A DNA stretch of 64,000 nucleotides from Prado023 sp963700395 (GCA_963700395.1 CAVOXI010000001.1:1178001-1242000), one strand, 5' to 3'. Positions 55,478-64,000 are shown, numbered from the stretch's first letter. Made by a program: numbers and translations. Notes: generated by a model from the letters alone, not told the origin.

Positions 55478-56608
55478 ATGGACATGGGCACCGTGCCCGA
55501 GGAGTGCCCGGGCGACTCCGAGGACCGGGACGCTTCGAGGTGGCGGTACCAGCGCTGGGCGGCCAGCGGGCTGCCGTGGTCCGCCGGCCACGTGGCCGCT
55601 GCCGACCCGACGGCTGAGGTCCGGCGCCTCGGGTGCGTCCAGGCCCAGGAGTTCGAGATGTCCCTCTGGTCGCTGGGCCAGCGCACGGGCGCCACGCAGT
55701 CACAGGTACTCGCGGCGCTGTCCACCGGCGAGGTCCTCCGCACGCACGCCATGCGACCGACCTGGCACTTCGTCCACCGCGACGACCTCTCCCGCGTCCA
55801 CGCCGCCACGGCGGACCGGGTCCACCAGGTGAACCGTTCCATGTACGCCTCGCAAGGGCCTGGATCGACCCACCCTCGAGGCGTGGGGCGCGTGGCTCTC
55901 CGCGCGCCTGGAGGACGGACCCCTGACACGCGACGAGATCAAGTCCCGCCTCACCGGCTCGCCCTTCGAGCTTCGACGCGCCTGTCGCTCGTCCTGGCCC
56001 TGATGTGGGCCGAGCTGGAGTCGATGATCATCAGCGGCCCACCACGGGGGATGACCCACACCTACCAGGCTGTGCCCACCGGCCCGCCGGTGGAGCGCGA
56101 CGAGTCGATCAGGTGGCTCGTCGAGACGTTCCTCTCCTCGCATGGGCCCTCCAGCATCGCCGACATCTGCGCCTGGTCCGGGCTCAAGGTCGCCGACGCC
56201 CGAGCCGCCGTTGCCGACCTGCGCGGGCGTCGAGCAGGCCCGGACGGCCAGGGCGAGACGCGGTACTGGATCGGTCCCCTGGCGCCGGGAACCTGGCCGG
56301 ATCGGCCCACCGTCGGCCTGCTCAACGGGTTCGACGAGTACATCAGCGGACTGGCCCCGCGCAGCAAGTCACACCTGGATCCCGACGGCCTGTACCGGGA
56401 ACGACCCGGGACCCCACTGGCGATGCTGATGATCGACGGGGCCCTGGCCGGGCACTGGCGGCGGACCTCGACGGCGCGCACGGTCCGGGTCAGCGTCATC
56501 CTGCTGCGCCCTGCGTCGGCAGCTGAACGCGAGGAGCTCGAACTGGCCGCAGAGCGTTACGCCCGATACGCAGGGCTCACGCTGGCCCTCGACATCACGG
56601 ACGGATGA
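55478..56608 (+). CDS. AlkZ-like winged-helix (HTH_42) protein, two compensating frameshifts
   Basis: This winged-helix family includes DNA glycosylases AlkX/AlkZ. The N-terminal part reads VRRLGCVQAQEFEMSLWSLG and LRTHAMRPTWHFVHRDDL. The central part (KGLDRPTLEAWGAWLSARLE, LTRDEIKSRLTG) is out of frame between about 55855 and 55975. The C-terminal part (VETFLSSHGPSSIADICAWS, GLLNGFDEYISGL) returns to the first frame. One lost and one gained base explain this, and the total length (376 codons) stays in frame. The start ATG could be 55478 or 55484. The expected role is base excision or DNA binding. Confidence 0.75.
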   Translation: MDMGTVPEECPGDSEDRDASRWRYQRWAASGLPWSAGHVAAADPTAEVRRLGCVQAQEFEMSLWSLGQRTGATQSQVLAALSTGEVLRTHAMRPTWHFVHRDDLSRVHAATADRVHQVNRSMYASQGPGSTHPRGVGRVALRAPGGRTPDTRRDQVPPHRLALRASTRLSLVLALMWAELESMIISGPPRGMTHTYQAVPTGPPVERDESIRWLVETFLSSHGPSSIADICAWSGLKVADARAAVADLRGRRAGPDGQGETRYWIGPLAPGTWPDRPTVGLLNGFDEYISGLAPRSKSHLDPDGLYRERPGTPLAMLMIDGALAGHWRRTSTARTVRVSVILLRPASAAEREELELAAERYARYAGLTLALDITDG

Positions 56609-57012
56609 GAAGGGTCGGCCACCACCTGCCGGTCGTCCTCGTAGAGGACCTCACCGGGATCGTCGGTCTCCACCCGCTCCCATGCGATGGCGTGATGATC
56701 GAGGATCGCGAGGTAGCCGGGCAAGCGGGCCAGGAGTGACGTCGCGCTGGTGCGGAACCACGACGCGGCCAGCGGGCGATCGGCCAGCGAGGCCAGCACG
56801 GCGTACGGGTCGGGATAGGCGGCGTCGTACCACGCGTTGTTCTCGCGCCTGAACAGCTCCTCCTCAGGCGAGAGCATCCCGTGCCGGCCAAGGACGTTCA
56901 CGAGGCCGAAGACGCCGACGAACGCTCCCCGGCTGTCGGGGAACCGGCTGCGGAACCGCACGTACTCGGGCTGCGGCGCGCGGCCGCTGGGTCGTGCTCG
57001 GCCCTGGGCCAT
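56557..57012 (-). CDS. hypothetical protein
   Basis: This 151-residue protein has a central region with VGVFGLVNVLGRHGMLSPEE, RRENNAWYDAAYPDPYAVL and WFRTSATSLLARLPGYLAIL, followed by a polar C-terminus. I recognise no family. The codon pattern and absence of repeats support a real gene. ATG 57012 is preferred to the 27-residue longer frame. Its 3' end overlaps the AlkZ-like gene by 52 bp in convergent orientation, which suggests that the true C-terminus may be shorter. Confidence 0.6.
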   Translation of the reverse strand: MAQGRARPSGRAPQPEYVRFRSRFPDSRGAFVGVFGLVNVLGRHGMLSPEEELFRRENNAWYDAAYPDPYAVLASLADRPLAASWFRTSATSLLARLPGYLAILDHHAIAWERVETDDPGEVLYEDDRQVVADPSHPSVMSRASVSPAYRA

Positions 57013-57139
57013 CCCCGTCCCTCCGTCGCAGGCGGGCAACACCATGGGGACCCATGGTAGCCAGCCCGCTGATCGGTCCGCCTGTGACGGCACGGCCGCT
57101 GGTCACCTCGGCGACCCAGGTGACGGCACTACCATCAGA

Positions 57140-57175
57140 CTGGCCATGCGTATAGACTGCTGGTCATGCGTATAG
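57140..57175. promoter_or_regulatory. tandem 16-bp direct repeat before TetR gene
   Basis: CTGGCCATGCGTATAG (57140-57155) and CTGGTCATGCGTATAG (57160-57175) differ at one base and are spaced 20 bp start to start, two helical turns. They lie directly before the TetR-family coding region and are a likely autoregulatory operator or promoter. Confidence 0.6.
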
Positions 57176-57863
57176 TCGCTGACGCTGGACAGCCGTCCGG
57201 CGTCCGACCTCACGGCCCGCGCGCGGATCCGCGACTCGGCGATCGAGTGCTTCGCGGAGGTGGGGTTCGATGCGCCGTTCCGCACCGTGGCTGCACGCGC
57301 CGGGGTCTCGCCGGGGCTCATCACCCACCACTTCGGCTCCAAGGCCGCCCTGCGTGCCGAGTGCGACGCGGAGGTCCTGCGCCAGTACCGGGCAGTGAAG
57401 TCCGAGGGGATGACCCAACCCAGCGGGCACCTCCTCGAGGGGCTGGCCGCGCCCGGCGTCTCCGCCACGATCCTGGTGTACATGCTCCGCGCGATCCACG
57501 CGGGCGGTCAGTCCGCGCACGACTTCCTGGAGCACCTCATCGACGAGGTGCGCGACATCATGGCCGAGGGCGTCGCGTCGGGCCTGGTGCGCCCCTCCCG
57601 TGATGAGGAGGCCCGCGCTCGCCACCTCACCTACCAGACGATGGGGGCGATGCTCGTGGCCTTCCTGACGATGCCCGGTGCCACGCCGCGAGGAGTTCGT
57701 CGCCTCGTTGCACTCGGGCGAGGCGGACACGGTGCTGCCGATGCTGGAACTCCTCACCGAGGGCCTGCTGGCCAGCCCCGAGATGCTCGAGGAGTACGTG
57801 CGGTTCCTCGATGGCTCGACCAGCAGCAGCACCGCACACGAACCCCAGCTCGCCCCGCAGTGA
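57176..57863 (+). CDS. TetR-family regulator, start unclear, one frameshift
   Basis: The HTH is typical (ARIRDSAIECFAEVGFDAPF, then RTVAARAGVSPGLITHHFGS) and lies in a frame with no ATG upstream: a TAG ends it at 57175. The start may therefore be a rare codon or the ATG at 57166 joined by an indel. Near 57690 the frame changes again, from MGAMLVAFLTMPGATP to REEFVASLHSGEADTVLPML. The effector-binding part shows no specific ligand signature. It precedes an ABC exporter pair by 28 bp and probably represses it. Confidence 0.75.
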
Positions 57864-57891
57864 CGGCAGTGCACCACGCGAAGGACAAGGG

Positions 57892-58842
57892 ATGGCAGGT
57901 CAGCAGATGAATGACAGCAACCACTCCGCCCAAGAGATGGCCGTCGAGGTCCACGGCCTCACCAAGAGCTTCGGCAGCGTCCATGCGCTGCGCGGCCTGG
58001 ACCTGGTCGTCCCGACCGGTCAGGTGACGGGATTCCTGGGCCCGAACGGGTCGGGCAAGTCGACGACGATCCGCATCCTGCTCGGCCTGCTGCGTGCCGA
58101 CGGCGGGCAGGCGAGGGTCCTGGGCGGCGACCCATGGGTGGATGCCGTCCGCCTGCACCGCTCGATCGCCTACGTCCCCGGCGACGTGACCCTCTGGCCC
58201 AACCTCACGGGCGGCCAGGCGATCGACATCCTGGCCCGGCTGTCCGGTTCCCTGGACCCGAGACGCAAGCAGGCGATGCTCGAGCGCTTCGACCTCGACC
58301 CGACCAAGAAGGCCCGCGCCTACTCCAAGGGCAACCGCCAGAAGGTGGCCCTCGTCGCCGCCCTCGCGTCCGAGGCCGACCTGCTCCTGCTCGATGAGCC
58401 CACCTCCGGGCTGGACCCGATCATGGAGGCGGCGTTCACCGAGTCGATCAGGGAGGTCAAGGCCGCCGGGCGCTCGGTGCTGCTGTCGAGCCACATCTTC
58501 ACCGAGGTGGAGAAGCTGGCCGACCAGGTGACGATCATCCGCGACGGGGTCACGGTCGAGTCGGGCACCATCACGCAGCTGCGCCACCTGACGCGCTCGC
58601 AGGTCACTGTCGTCCTCGATGGCGGCGTCGACGGGCTCGCCGGCATGCCGGGGGTGCACGATCTCCAGCGCGTGGACGGACACATCACCTTCGCCGTCGA
58701 CGACATCGCGCTGCCCGAGGTGCTCACCGCAGTCGCTGCCCTGCGCCCGCGCTCGCTGGTGGCCAACCCGCCGTCCCTCGAGGAGCTGTTCCTGCGCCAC
58801 TACGGCGACCAGCTCGCCGACCTGAACGGGGTCGACCGATGA
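57892..58842 (+). CDS. ABC exporter ATPase (antibiotic-transport type)
   Basis: This 316-residue ATPase has Walker A GPNGSGKST, an unusual signature YSKGNRQKVALVAALA and Walker B LLLLDEPTSGLDP. The H-loop is LLSSHIFTEVEKLADQVTII. The divergent signature and the C-terminal domain (VTVVLDGGVDGLAGMPGVHD) are typical of the actinobacterial exporter pairs annotated as polyketide antibiotic transporters. ATG 57892 follows AAGGACAAGGG. It overlaps the permease start (ATGA), so an ATPase-permease pair is clear. Confidence 0.88.
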   Translation: MAGQQMNDSNHSAQEMAVEVHGLTKSFGSVHALRGLDLVVPTGQVTGFLGPNGSGKSTTIRILLGLLRADGGQARVLGGDPWVDAVRLHRSIAYVPGDVTLWPNLTGGQAIDILARLSGSLDPRRKQAMLERFDLDPTKKARAYSKGNRQKVALVAALASEADLLLLDEPTSGLDPIMEAAFTESIREVKAAGRSVLLSSHIFTEVEKLADQVTIIRDGVTVESGTITQLRHLTRSQVTVVLDGGVDGLAGMPGVHDLQRVDGHITFAVDDIALPEVLTAVAALRPRSLVANPPSLEELFLRHYGDQLADLNGVDR

Positions 58843-60494
58843 GTGCCACAGTGGCGCAGTCCGCGCCGGTCGTGGCGCCCTCGGCGAGCAGGGCGGCCTC
58901 GGACACGCTTGCGGGCACCGGCACCATGATCCGGCTCGTCGTGCGCCGGAACCGCGTGCGGCTGGGAGTGTGGTGGGCGGTGCTCGTCGGGCTGTTCGCC
59001 TACGTCGAGGCGTACTACCGCGACACCTTCGACACCCAGGCTGCGCTGGATGACTTCGCGGCCTTGAGCAACGTCCCCTCGATCAAGGCGCTCACCGGCC
59101 TCGCAGCGGCGCCGGACACGCTCGGCGGGGCGGTGTGGACCAAGATCTGGATGACCTGCGCGCTGTCGCTGGCCCTGGGCGTGGTGTTCCTCGTGACACG
59201 CAACGGCCGCGCCGATGAGGAGCTCGGTCGCACCGAGCTGCTGCGCTCCCGGATGCTCGGCATGCACGCGGCATCCATCGCCACCTGGTCGGTGACCGCG
59301 GCCCTGTGCGTCGCAGTCGGCGTGGGCATCTCGCTCGTGTCGGCGGTCGGCGGGCTGGACCCCGCGGGCACCGGGATCACGGGGTCGCTGGTCATCGGTG
59401 CCTCGATGGCCGGCGTCGGGCTGGTGGCCATCGGGGTGGGCGCGGTCGCGGGTCAGGTGGCCTCCACCTCGCGGGGCGCGAACGGCCTCGGCTCGGCGGT
59501 CCTGGGCGTGTTCTACCTCCTGCGCATGATCGGGGACCTGGGGGACGGGCGCCTGACCTGGGCCAGCCCGATCGGATGGGGCCAGGAGATGCAGCCGTGG
59601 GGGGCCAACCGCTGGTGGCCGCTGGGGTTGCTGCTCCTCCTCACCGCTGCCCTGCTCGCGCTCGCGATCCGGTTGGAGTCCCGCCGCGACCTCGGTGCAG
59701 GGCTGCTGCCCGAGCGCGCAGGCCCTGCGTCGGCGCCCGCCCGGTACGCCACGCCGCTGGGCCTCGGACTGCGGCTCCAGCGCGGCCCGATCATCGGCTG
59801 GACCCTGACCATCCTGCTCAGCGCCCTGATGTTCGGCTCCGTGGTCCAGGCGATGACCGACCTCCTGGACGATGCCGGCGGAACGGTCGCCGCCCTGCTC
59901 CAGGGCTCCGGGATCGACGCCCTGCTGTCCATGCTGATCTCCATGATCGCCATGGTCACCACGGCCTTCGCGATCCAGTCCTCCGCGTCGCTGCGCGGCG
60001 ACGAGGCCAGCGGGATCATCGAACCCCAGCTGGCCGGGGCCCTGTCACGGGTCCGCTGGGCGGCTGGGCGCCTGCTCATCCCCGCGATCGGCGCCGCGGT
60101 GCTCCTGGTGCTCGGTGGCGCCTGCATGGGTGCCTCCTACGGGGCCAGCATCGGCGACTCCAGCCAGGCCGGCAGCATGGCGCTCGCGGCCCTGGCGTAC
60201 TGGCCGGCCGTGATGGTCTTCGTGGGCATCGCGGTCGCGCTCTTCGGGTGGGTGCCACGCCTGGCGATCGCGCTGAGCTGGGGGGTCCTGGCCGCGATGT
60301 GGTTCGTCCTGCTCATCGGCGACGCCCTGCACCTGCCGGGCTGGCTGTTGGACCTCCTGCCGTTCTCGGCAACCCCGTACCTGCCCTTCGAGCAGATGAG
60401 GTGGACGCCGCTGGTGGTCATGACCCTCGTCGCGGCAGCGCTCATCGGGACCGGACTCAGCCGCTTCAACCGGCGCGACGTGCAGCCGGGCTGA
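58839..60494 (+). CDS. ABC exporter permease (antibiotic-transport type)
   Basis: This 551-residue membrane protein has twelve or so hydrophobic segments arranged as two similar halves (VRRNRVRLGVWWAVLVGLFA and RLQRGPIIGWTLTILLSALM). Each half has a charged loop such as RNGRADEELGRTELLRSRML or ASLRGDEASGIIEPQLAGAL. It pairs with the ATPase directly upstream. With the TetR gene this forms a drug- or metabolite-responsive efflux cassette, though the cargo is unknown. Confidence 0.88.
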   Translation: MSATVAQSAPVVAPSASRAASDTLAGTGTMIRLVVRRNRVRLGVWWAVLVGLFAYVEAYYRDTFDTQAALDDFAALSNVPSIKALTGLAAAPDTLGGAVWTKIWMTCALSLALGVVFLVTRNGRADEELGRTELLRSRMLGMHAASIATWSVTAALCVAVGVGISLVSAVGGLDPAGTGITGSLVIGASMAGVGLVAIGVGAVAGQVASTSRGANGLGSAVLGVFYLLRMIGDLGDGRLTWASPIGWGQEMQPWGANRWWPLGLLLLLTAALLALAIRLESRRDLGAGLLPERAGPASAPARYATPLGLGLRLQRGPIIGWTLTILLSALMFGSVVQAMTDLLDDAGGTVAALLQGSGIDALLSMLISMIAMVTTAFAIQSSASLRGDEASGIIEPQLAGALSRVRWAAGRLLIPAIGAAVLLVLGGACMGASYGASIGDSSQAGSMALAALAYWPAVMVFVGIAVALFGWVPRLAIALSWGVLAAMWFVLLIGDALHLPGWLLDLLPFSATPYLPFEQMRWTPLVVMTLVAAALIGTGLSRFNRRDVQPG

Positions 60495-60527
60495 CCCGCG
60501 CCCGGGGCCGGCCCGGGGCCACCAGCC

Positions 60528-60551
60528 ATCGCCGCCGGGCCCGGTGGCGAT
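60528..60551. terminator. palindromic bidirectional terminator
   Basis: A 24-bp near-perfect palindrome centred on GGGCCC (ATCGCCGCCGGG against CCCGGTGGCGAT, one G-T pair) lies between the convergent permease and glnQ-like genes. It could end both transcripts. Confidence 0.7.
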
Positions 60552-60565
60552 CGGGACGCCGACCC

Positions 60566-61345
60566 CTACAGCACCTTGGACAGGAACGCCCGGGTGCGGT
60601 TGTGCTGGGGGTTGGTGAGCACCTCGCGAGGGTTCCCGGCCTCGACCACCACCCCGTCGTCCATGAACACCAGGCTGTCGCCGACCTCGCGGGCGAACCC
60701 CATCTCGTGGGTCACCACGATCATGGTCATCCCCTCGTCGGCCAGCGTGCGCATGACGTCGAGGACCTCTCCGACGAGCTCCGGGTCCAGCGCGGAGGTC
60801 GGCTCGTCGAAGAGCATGAGCTTGGGCTGCATGCACAGCGCCCGGGCGATGGCCACGCGCTGCTGCTGGCCACCGGACATCTGGCTCGGGTAGGAGCCGC
60901 CGCGGTCCCCCAGGCCCACCCTCTCCAGGAGGCCCTGGGCGCGTTCGCGGACGGCCTCCTTGGGCTCGCCCTTGGCGCGGATCGGCGCCTCCATGATGTT
61001 CTGCAGGGCCGTCATGTGCGGGAAGAGGTTGAACCGCTGGAACACCATCCCGATGTCCAGGCGCTGGCGGGCGACCTCCTTGTCGTGCATCTCGTAGAGC
61101 TTGGAGCCCCTCTCCCGGTAGCCGACCAGCTGGCCGTCCACCGACAGCCGACCGGAGTGGATCCGCTCGAGGTGGTTGATGCAGCGCAGGAACGTCGACT
61201 TGCCCGAGCCCGAGGGCCCCACGATGCACATCACCTCGCGGGGGGCGACCTCCAGGTCGATCCCCTTGAGCACCTCGAGGCGCCCGAAGAACTTGTGCAC
61301 CTTCTCGGCCTTGACCATGGGCGTGGTCTCCGCGGCAGCACTCAT
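60566..61345 (-). CDS. polar amino-acid ABC transporter ATPase (GlnQ type)
   Basis: This 259-residue ATPase has Walker A GPSGSGKST, the Q-loop motif VFQRFNLFPHMTAL characteristic of amino-acid importers, signature MSGGQQQRVAIARALC and Walker B LMLFDEPTSALDPE. The H-loop is MIVVTHEMGFAREV. An insert (GYRERGSKLYEMHDKEVARQ) is slightly longer than in GlnQ. Its start overlaps the permease stop (ATGA). It is the third gene of a binding-protein, permease, ATPase operon. Confidence 0.93.
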   Translation of the reverse strand: MSAAAETTPMVKAEKVHKFFGRLEVLKGIDLEVAPREVMCIVGPSGSGKSTFLRCINHLERIHSGRLSVDGQLVGYRERGSKLYEMHDKEVARQRLDIGMVFQRFNLFPHMTALQNIMEAPIRAKGEPKEAVRERAQGLLERVGLGDRGGSYPSQMSGGQQQRVAIARALCMQPKLMLFDEPTSALDPELVGEVLDVMRTLADEGMTMIVVTHEMGFAREVGDSLVFMDDGVVVEAGNPREVLTNPQHNRTRAFLSKVL

Positions 61346-62271
61346 CGCAGGTCCGCCCCGGTCAGGCGCATCCGCAGCTTCTGGACCGGTGTTGGTGGCA
61401 GCGTCCTCACCGACCCGCGCGAGTAGTACCGCTCGATGTAGTACTGGCCGACCATCAGCACCGAGGTCATGGCCAGGTACCAGAGGCTGGCTGTCACCAG
61501 CATCGGGAAGGGCTGGAACGTGCGGCTGCCGATCGCGCTGGTCTGGAAGAACAGCTCGACGTAGGGCACGTAGGCCACCAGGGAGGTCGTCTTGAGCATC
61601 GAGATGGTCTCGTTGCCGGTCGGGGGCACCACGACCCGCATCGCCTGGGGAAGCACGACCCGGCGAAGGGTCTGCATCCGCGAGAGGCCCAGGGCCGAGG
61701 CGGCCTCGGACTGCCCCTCGTCCACCGACAGGATTCCGGCCCGGATGATCTCCGACATGTACGCCGCCTCGTTGAGCCCCAGGCCCAGCAGCGCCGCCGC
61801 GATCGGCGGGATCAGGTCACGGGTCTGGAACGTGAACCACTCGGGGCCGAACGGGACGCCCAGGGAGATCTGGCGGTAGAGGGAGTTGAGGTTGCCCCAG
61901 ATCACCAGCTGGACCAGCACCGGCGTTCCCCGGAAGACCCAGACGTAGAACCAGGCCGCGCCCGAGAGGACCGGGTTCGGCGACAGCCGCATCACGGCGA
62001 GCGCAACCCCGAGCAGCACGCCGATCAGCATGGCGGCGGCCGTCAGCCAGAGCGTGGTGACCACGCCCCGCAGCACCGGCGGCGTGAACGCGTTCTCGAG
62101 CTGGAAGTCCCACTGCCAGTTGGGGTTGGTCATCACGCTGTGCACCAACATGGCGCCCAGCAGGGCGATGATCGCCATCGCGACCCAGCGTCCCGAGTGC
62201 CGGACCGGGATCGCCTTGATGGCCTCGGGTGGTCTCCGGTCGGTGGGAGCGCTGGGCGCTGAGGTGCTCAT
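61342..62271 (-). CDS. polar amino-acid ABC transporter permease
   Basis: This 309-residue permease of the HisMQ/GlnP family has five to six membrane segments. LRGVVTTLWLTAAAMLIGVL and VFRGTPVLVQLVIWGNL are the family N-terminal signature. NEAAYMSEIIRAGILSVDEG and EAASALGLSRMQTLRRVVLPQA form the ATPase-coupling loop. ATG 62271 has AGAGG upstream. Only one permease is encoded, so a homodimer is expected. Confidence 0.92.
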   Translation of the reverse strand: MSTSAPSAPTDRRPPEAIKAIPVRHSGRWVAMAIIALLGAMLVHSVMTNPNWQWDFQLENAFTPPVLRGVVTTLWLTAAAMLIGVLLGVALAVMRLSPNPVLSGAAWFYVWVFRGTPVLVQLVIWGNLNSLYRQISLGVPFGPEWFTFQTRDLIPPIAAALLGLGLNEAAYMSEIIRAGILSVDEGQSEAASALGLSRMQTLRRVVLPQAMRVVVPPTGNETISMLKTTSLVAYVPYVELFFQTSAIGSRTFQPFPMLVTASLWYLAMTSVLMVGQYYIERYYSRGSVRTLPPTPVQKLRMRLTGADLR

Positions 62272-62315
62272 GGGGTTGCCTCTCTGCCCATCGTGCGATG
62301 AGTTGACCCCGGACC

Positions 62316-63221
62316 CTACTGCACCGGGTTGACCTCGGACTTGGTGACTGCGCCGCTCTGGACGCCCCACTTCGACAGGATCTGCAGGTAGGTCCCATCG
62401 TCGATCAGCTTCTGCAGCGCGCCCTGGATGGCCTTCGTGTACTCGCCCTGACCCTTGGGCACGGCGTACCCGTACGGGGCGGCGTCATAGGTGTCGCCGA
62501 CGGTCTCGAGCTTGTCACCGGTCTGCGTGATGGCGTACGCCGTGATCGGGGAGTCCGCCAGCATGGCGTCGTCCTTGCCGCTGACCACCGCTGCCGTAGC
62601 GTCGCTCTGCAGCTGGTACTGCTCGATGGTGATGGCGTCCTTGCCGGCATCGGTGCAGGTCTTCGAACGTGCGGTGATGTCATCGACCTGCACTGTGGCC
62701 TTCTGCACGGCGATCTTGCGGCCGCACGCGTTGTCCGGGGTGATCCCGTTCGGGTTGCCCTTCGGCACCGCCCACGTCGTGCCCGCGCTGAAGTAGCTGG
62801 GCATGTCGACCTGCTTCTCCCGCTCGGCGTTGATCGTGAACGACGACACACCGAGCTCGTACTTGCCGGTCTTCACGCCCTCGACCAGGGAGTCGAAGGG
62901 GGCGTTCTGCATCTCGACCTCGAGGCCCAGCACCTGGCCGACCGCTGCGGCGAGGTCCGCGTCGAAGCCGATGACGGTCTTGCCGTCGGCGTCGATGAAC
63001 TCGTTCGGGGCGTAGGAGGCATCGGTCCCGATCAGGAGCTTCGAGTCCGAGGCGATCTCGGCGGGCACAAGTGCAGCGAGCGCGGCGTCCTTGGCCACGC
63101 TGGGCACGGCGCTCGCCGACCCTGCTGCCGAGCCCGAGTCCGAGCTCGACGAGCAGCCCGAAAGACCGACAGTGAGGGCGAAGGCGCCCACGAGCGCCAA
63201 GGACCTGGTGGTGACCTTCAT
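62316..63221 (-). CDS. polar amino-acid ABC transporter substrate-binding lipoprotein
   Basis: This 301-residue exported lipoprotein has a signal peptide with lipobox LSGC near residue 23 and a Ser/Gly/Ala linker. The mature SBP_bac_3 fold starts LLIGTDASYAPNEFIDADGK and includes IGFDADLAAAVGQVLGLEVE and YELGVSSFTINAEREKQVDM. The ligand-site Arg of that last motif is consistent with alpha-amino-acid binding. The precise amino acid is unknown. GGGGAAGA precedes ATG 63221. It is first in its operon. Confidence 0.92.
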   Translation of the reverse strand: MKVTTRSLALVGAFALTVGLSGCSSSSDSGSAAGSASAVPSVAKDAALAALVPAEIASDSKLLIGTDASYAPNEFIDADGKTVIGFDADLAAAVGQVLGLEVEMQNAPFDSLVEGVKTGKYELGVSSFTINAEREKQVDMPSYFSAGTTWAVPKGNPNGITPDNACGRKIAVQKATVQVDDITARSKTCTDAGKDAITIEQYQLQSDATAAVVSGKDDAMLADSPITAYAITQTGDKLETVGDTYDAAPYGYAVPKGQGEYTKAIQGALQKLIDDGTYLQILSKWGVQSGAVTKSEVNPVQ

Positions 63222-63330
63222 GATGAATCTTCCCCTAGACACCGGCCGGCGCGATCGCCCCAGCCGCCCGGAGGAAGTCTAATGACGCCTCGCAGGCCCG
63301 AGGACCTCGGGTTCCCGGTGGGGACTTCGG

Positions 63331-63693
63331 CTACTGGCGCCGCGGGGACCGCCACGCCGCGCGCATGAGCGGCACCTGCACGGGCAGCCGGGCCCACGCC
63401 GCGGCCTTCTGCCAGGCCGGACGCCGGCTGCGCTGCAGGTCGAGGGCCATCTGCAGGTTGCCGACCCAGACGACCGCGAGCGTGGCGGTGGTCACCGCGG
63501 GCGCCCAGGGAGCCCGGGTGGCGAGCCCTGCGGCGCATGCCAGCTCCGCGACGCCACTGCCCAGCACCCAGGGGGTCGGGTCGCCCAGCTGAGCGGGGAT
63601 GAGGGGGGCGAACACCGCAGGCCGCACGAGGTGGACGACGCCGCTGGCGGTGAAGGCGCCAATGACGATCCTGGTCCCGACCGGCAGCGTCAT
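63331..63693 (-). CDS. DoxX-like small membrane protein
   Basis: This 120-residue protein has three to four membrane segments. It shows the DoxX-family pattern FTASGVVHLVRPAVFAPLIP ... WVLGSGVAELACAAGLATR ... VWVGNLQMALDL. Members are small membrane proteins sometimes linked to redox stress, but the function here is unknown. ATG 63693 is chosen because the fold begins there. An upstream 40-residue polar extension is unlikely. Confidence 0.8.
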   Translation of the reverse strand: MTLPVGTRIVIGAFTASGVVHLVRPAVFAPLIPAQLGDPTPWVLGSGVAELACAAGLATRAPWAPAVTTATLAVVWVGNLQMALDLQRSRRPAWQKAAAWARLPVQVPLMRAAWRSPRRQ

Positions 63694-63811
63694 GGATCGC
63701 ACCGTAGTGCCACCCGGCGTGATCGGCTTGTCCGGTCGGGGCTCGTATGCTGGCCGGGAGCGTTCCGCGTGACCACGCCGATCGAACGCGCGCACCGGGA
63801 CGGATGGGCTC

Positions 63812-64000
63812 ATGGATCACGACGAAGTGGCCGCTGTTCTGGATGTGGGGATCGCGGCAGTGCGCGACGCCGGATCGATCGCGCTGGACTACTTCCGCAC
63901 GGACATGGCCGTGGACAACAAGCTCGCGGGCGTCGCCTACGACCCTGTGACCGATGCCGACAAGCGGGTCGAGGCCCACGTCCGAGCGGCGATCAACTCC
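63812..64000 (+). CDS. inositol-monophosphatase-family protein, 3'-truncated by window end
   Basis: The first 63 codons are in the window: MDHDEVAAVLDVGIAAVRDA, then YDPVTDADKRVEAHVRAAI. That last stretch is the D-P-V-T-x-A-D motif that opens IMPase/HisN/CysQ proteins and supplies part of the metal site later in the fold. Whether it is a histidinol-phosphatase, inositol-phosphatase or PAP-phosphatase cannot be told from this part. ATG 63812 fits the usual distance to the motif. Confidence 0.8.
   Translation, partial: MDHDEVAAVLDVGIAAVRDAGSIALDYFRTDMAVDNKLAGVAYDPVTDADKRVEAHVRAAINS

Noticed and set aside
41657..57863. Programmed ribosomal frameshifting to explain split genes
   Set aside because: The sites share no slippery sequence or stimulatory structure and occur in unrelated genes. 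Indel error is simpler.

Overview
The window is about 70% GC, with dense genes, many GTG starts and GTGA/ATGA stop-start overlaps. It carries markers of Actinomycetes: a homodimeric AceE, DUF3145 and DUF3052 proteins, an AhpE-type peroxiredoxin, a mycothiol-dependent-type enzyme fold, an RNase HI/phosphatase fusion, a DUF222-HNH gene with an actinobacterial SOS box, and an IdeR/DmdR-type iron box. It is most likely chromosomal. The order cannot be fixed from sequence alone (Micrococcales-like is plausible). About eleven genes contain one or more net single-base frameshifts while their neighbours are intact. I read most of these as sequencing or assembly indels rather than true decay.

Layout. 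1-8.6 kb: a broken HExxH metallopeptidase, a DUF5995 gene, an oxidoreductase, small enzymes, an HSL-type esterase, an amidohydrolase and an AAA ATPase. 8.8-11.1 kb: an SOS-boxed, heavily frameshifted DUF222-HNH gene, then rnpB, whose 3' end is duplicated 326 bp away across a structured gene-less segment. 11.2-18.6 kb: VOC protein, PPK2, a gene-less stretch with a perfect 15-bp hairpin, the nif3 / zinc-ribbon / RNase H-phosphatase overlapping operon, tRNA-Val, a peroxiredoxin, and MDMPI-like and DUF3052 genes. 18.8-28.5 kb: aceE translationally coupled to a tandem-GNAT gene, DUF3145, a secreted repeat protein, a dimethylglycine oxidase-like enzyme and a CPBP protease.

28.7-38.4 kb is the most coherent system. 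tRNA-Met is followed by repeated copies of its own 3' end. Next come a LacI-type regulator, a YtfQRT-YjfF-type sugar ABC transporter with two complete double-domain ATPases, an unlisted 59-residue ORF, and L-arabinose isomerase. Three 18-bp palindromes of one design lie before the transporter and before araA, so the locus reads as an arabinose (or arabinofuranoside) regulon under the local LacI protein.

38.5-51 kb: a basic protein, a lipase, an amidase, a molybdate-type operon led by an HTH-TOBE regulator, an ABC-2 exporter, a WS/DGAT acyltransferase coupled to a hydrolase, and glgB. 51-64 kb: a LuxR-type regulator, efeUOB under an iron box, an AlkZ-like protein, a TetR-regulated two-gene ABC exporter, a polar amino-acid ABC transporter, a DoxX protein and the 5' end of an inositol-monophosphatase-family gene.
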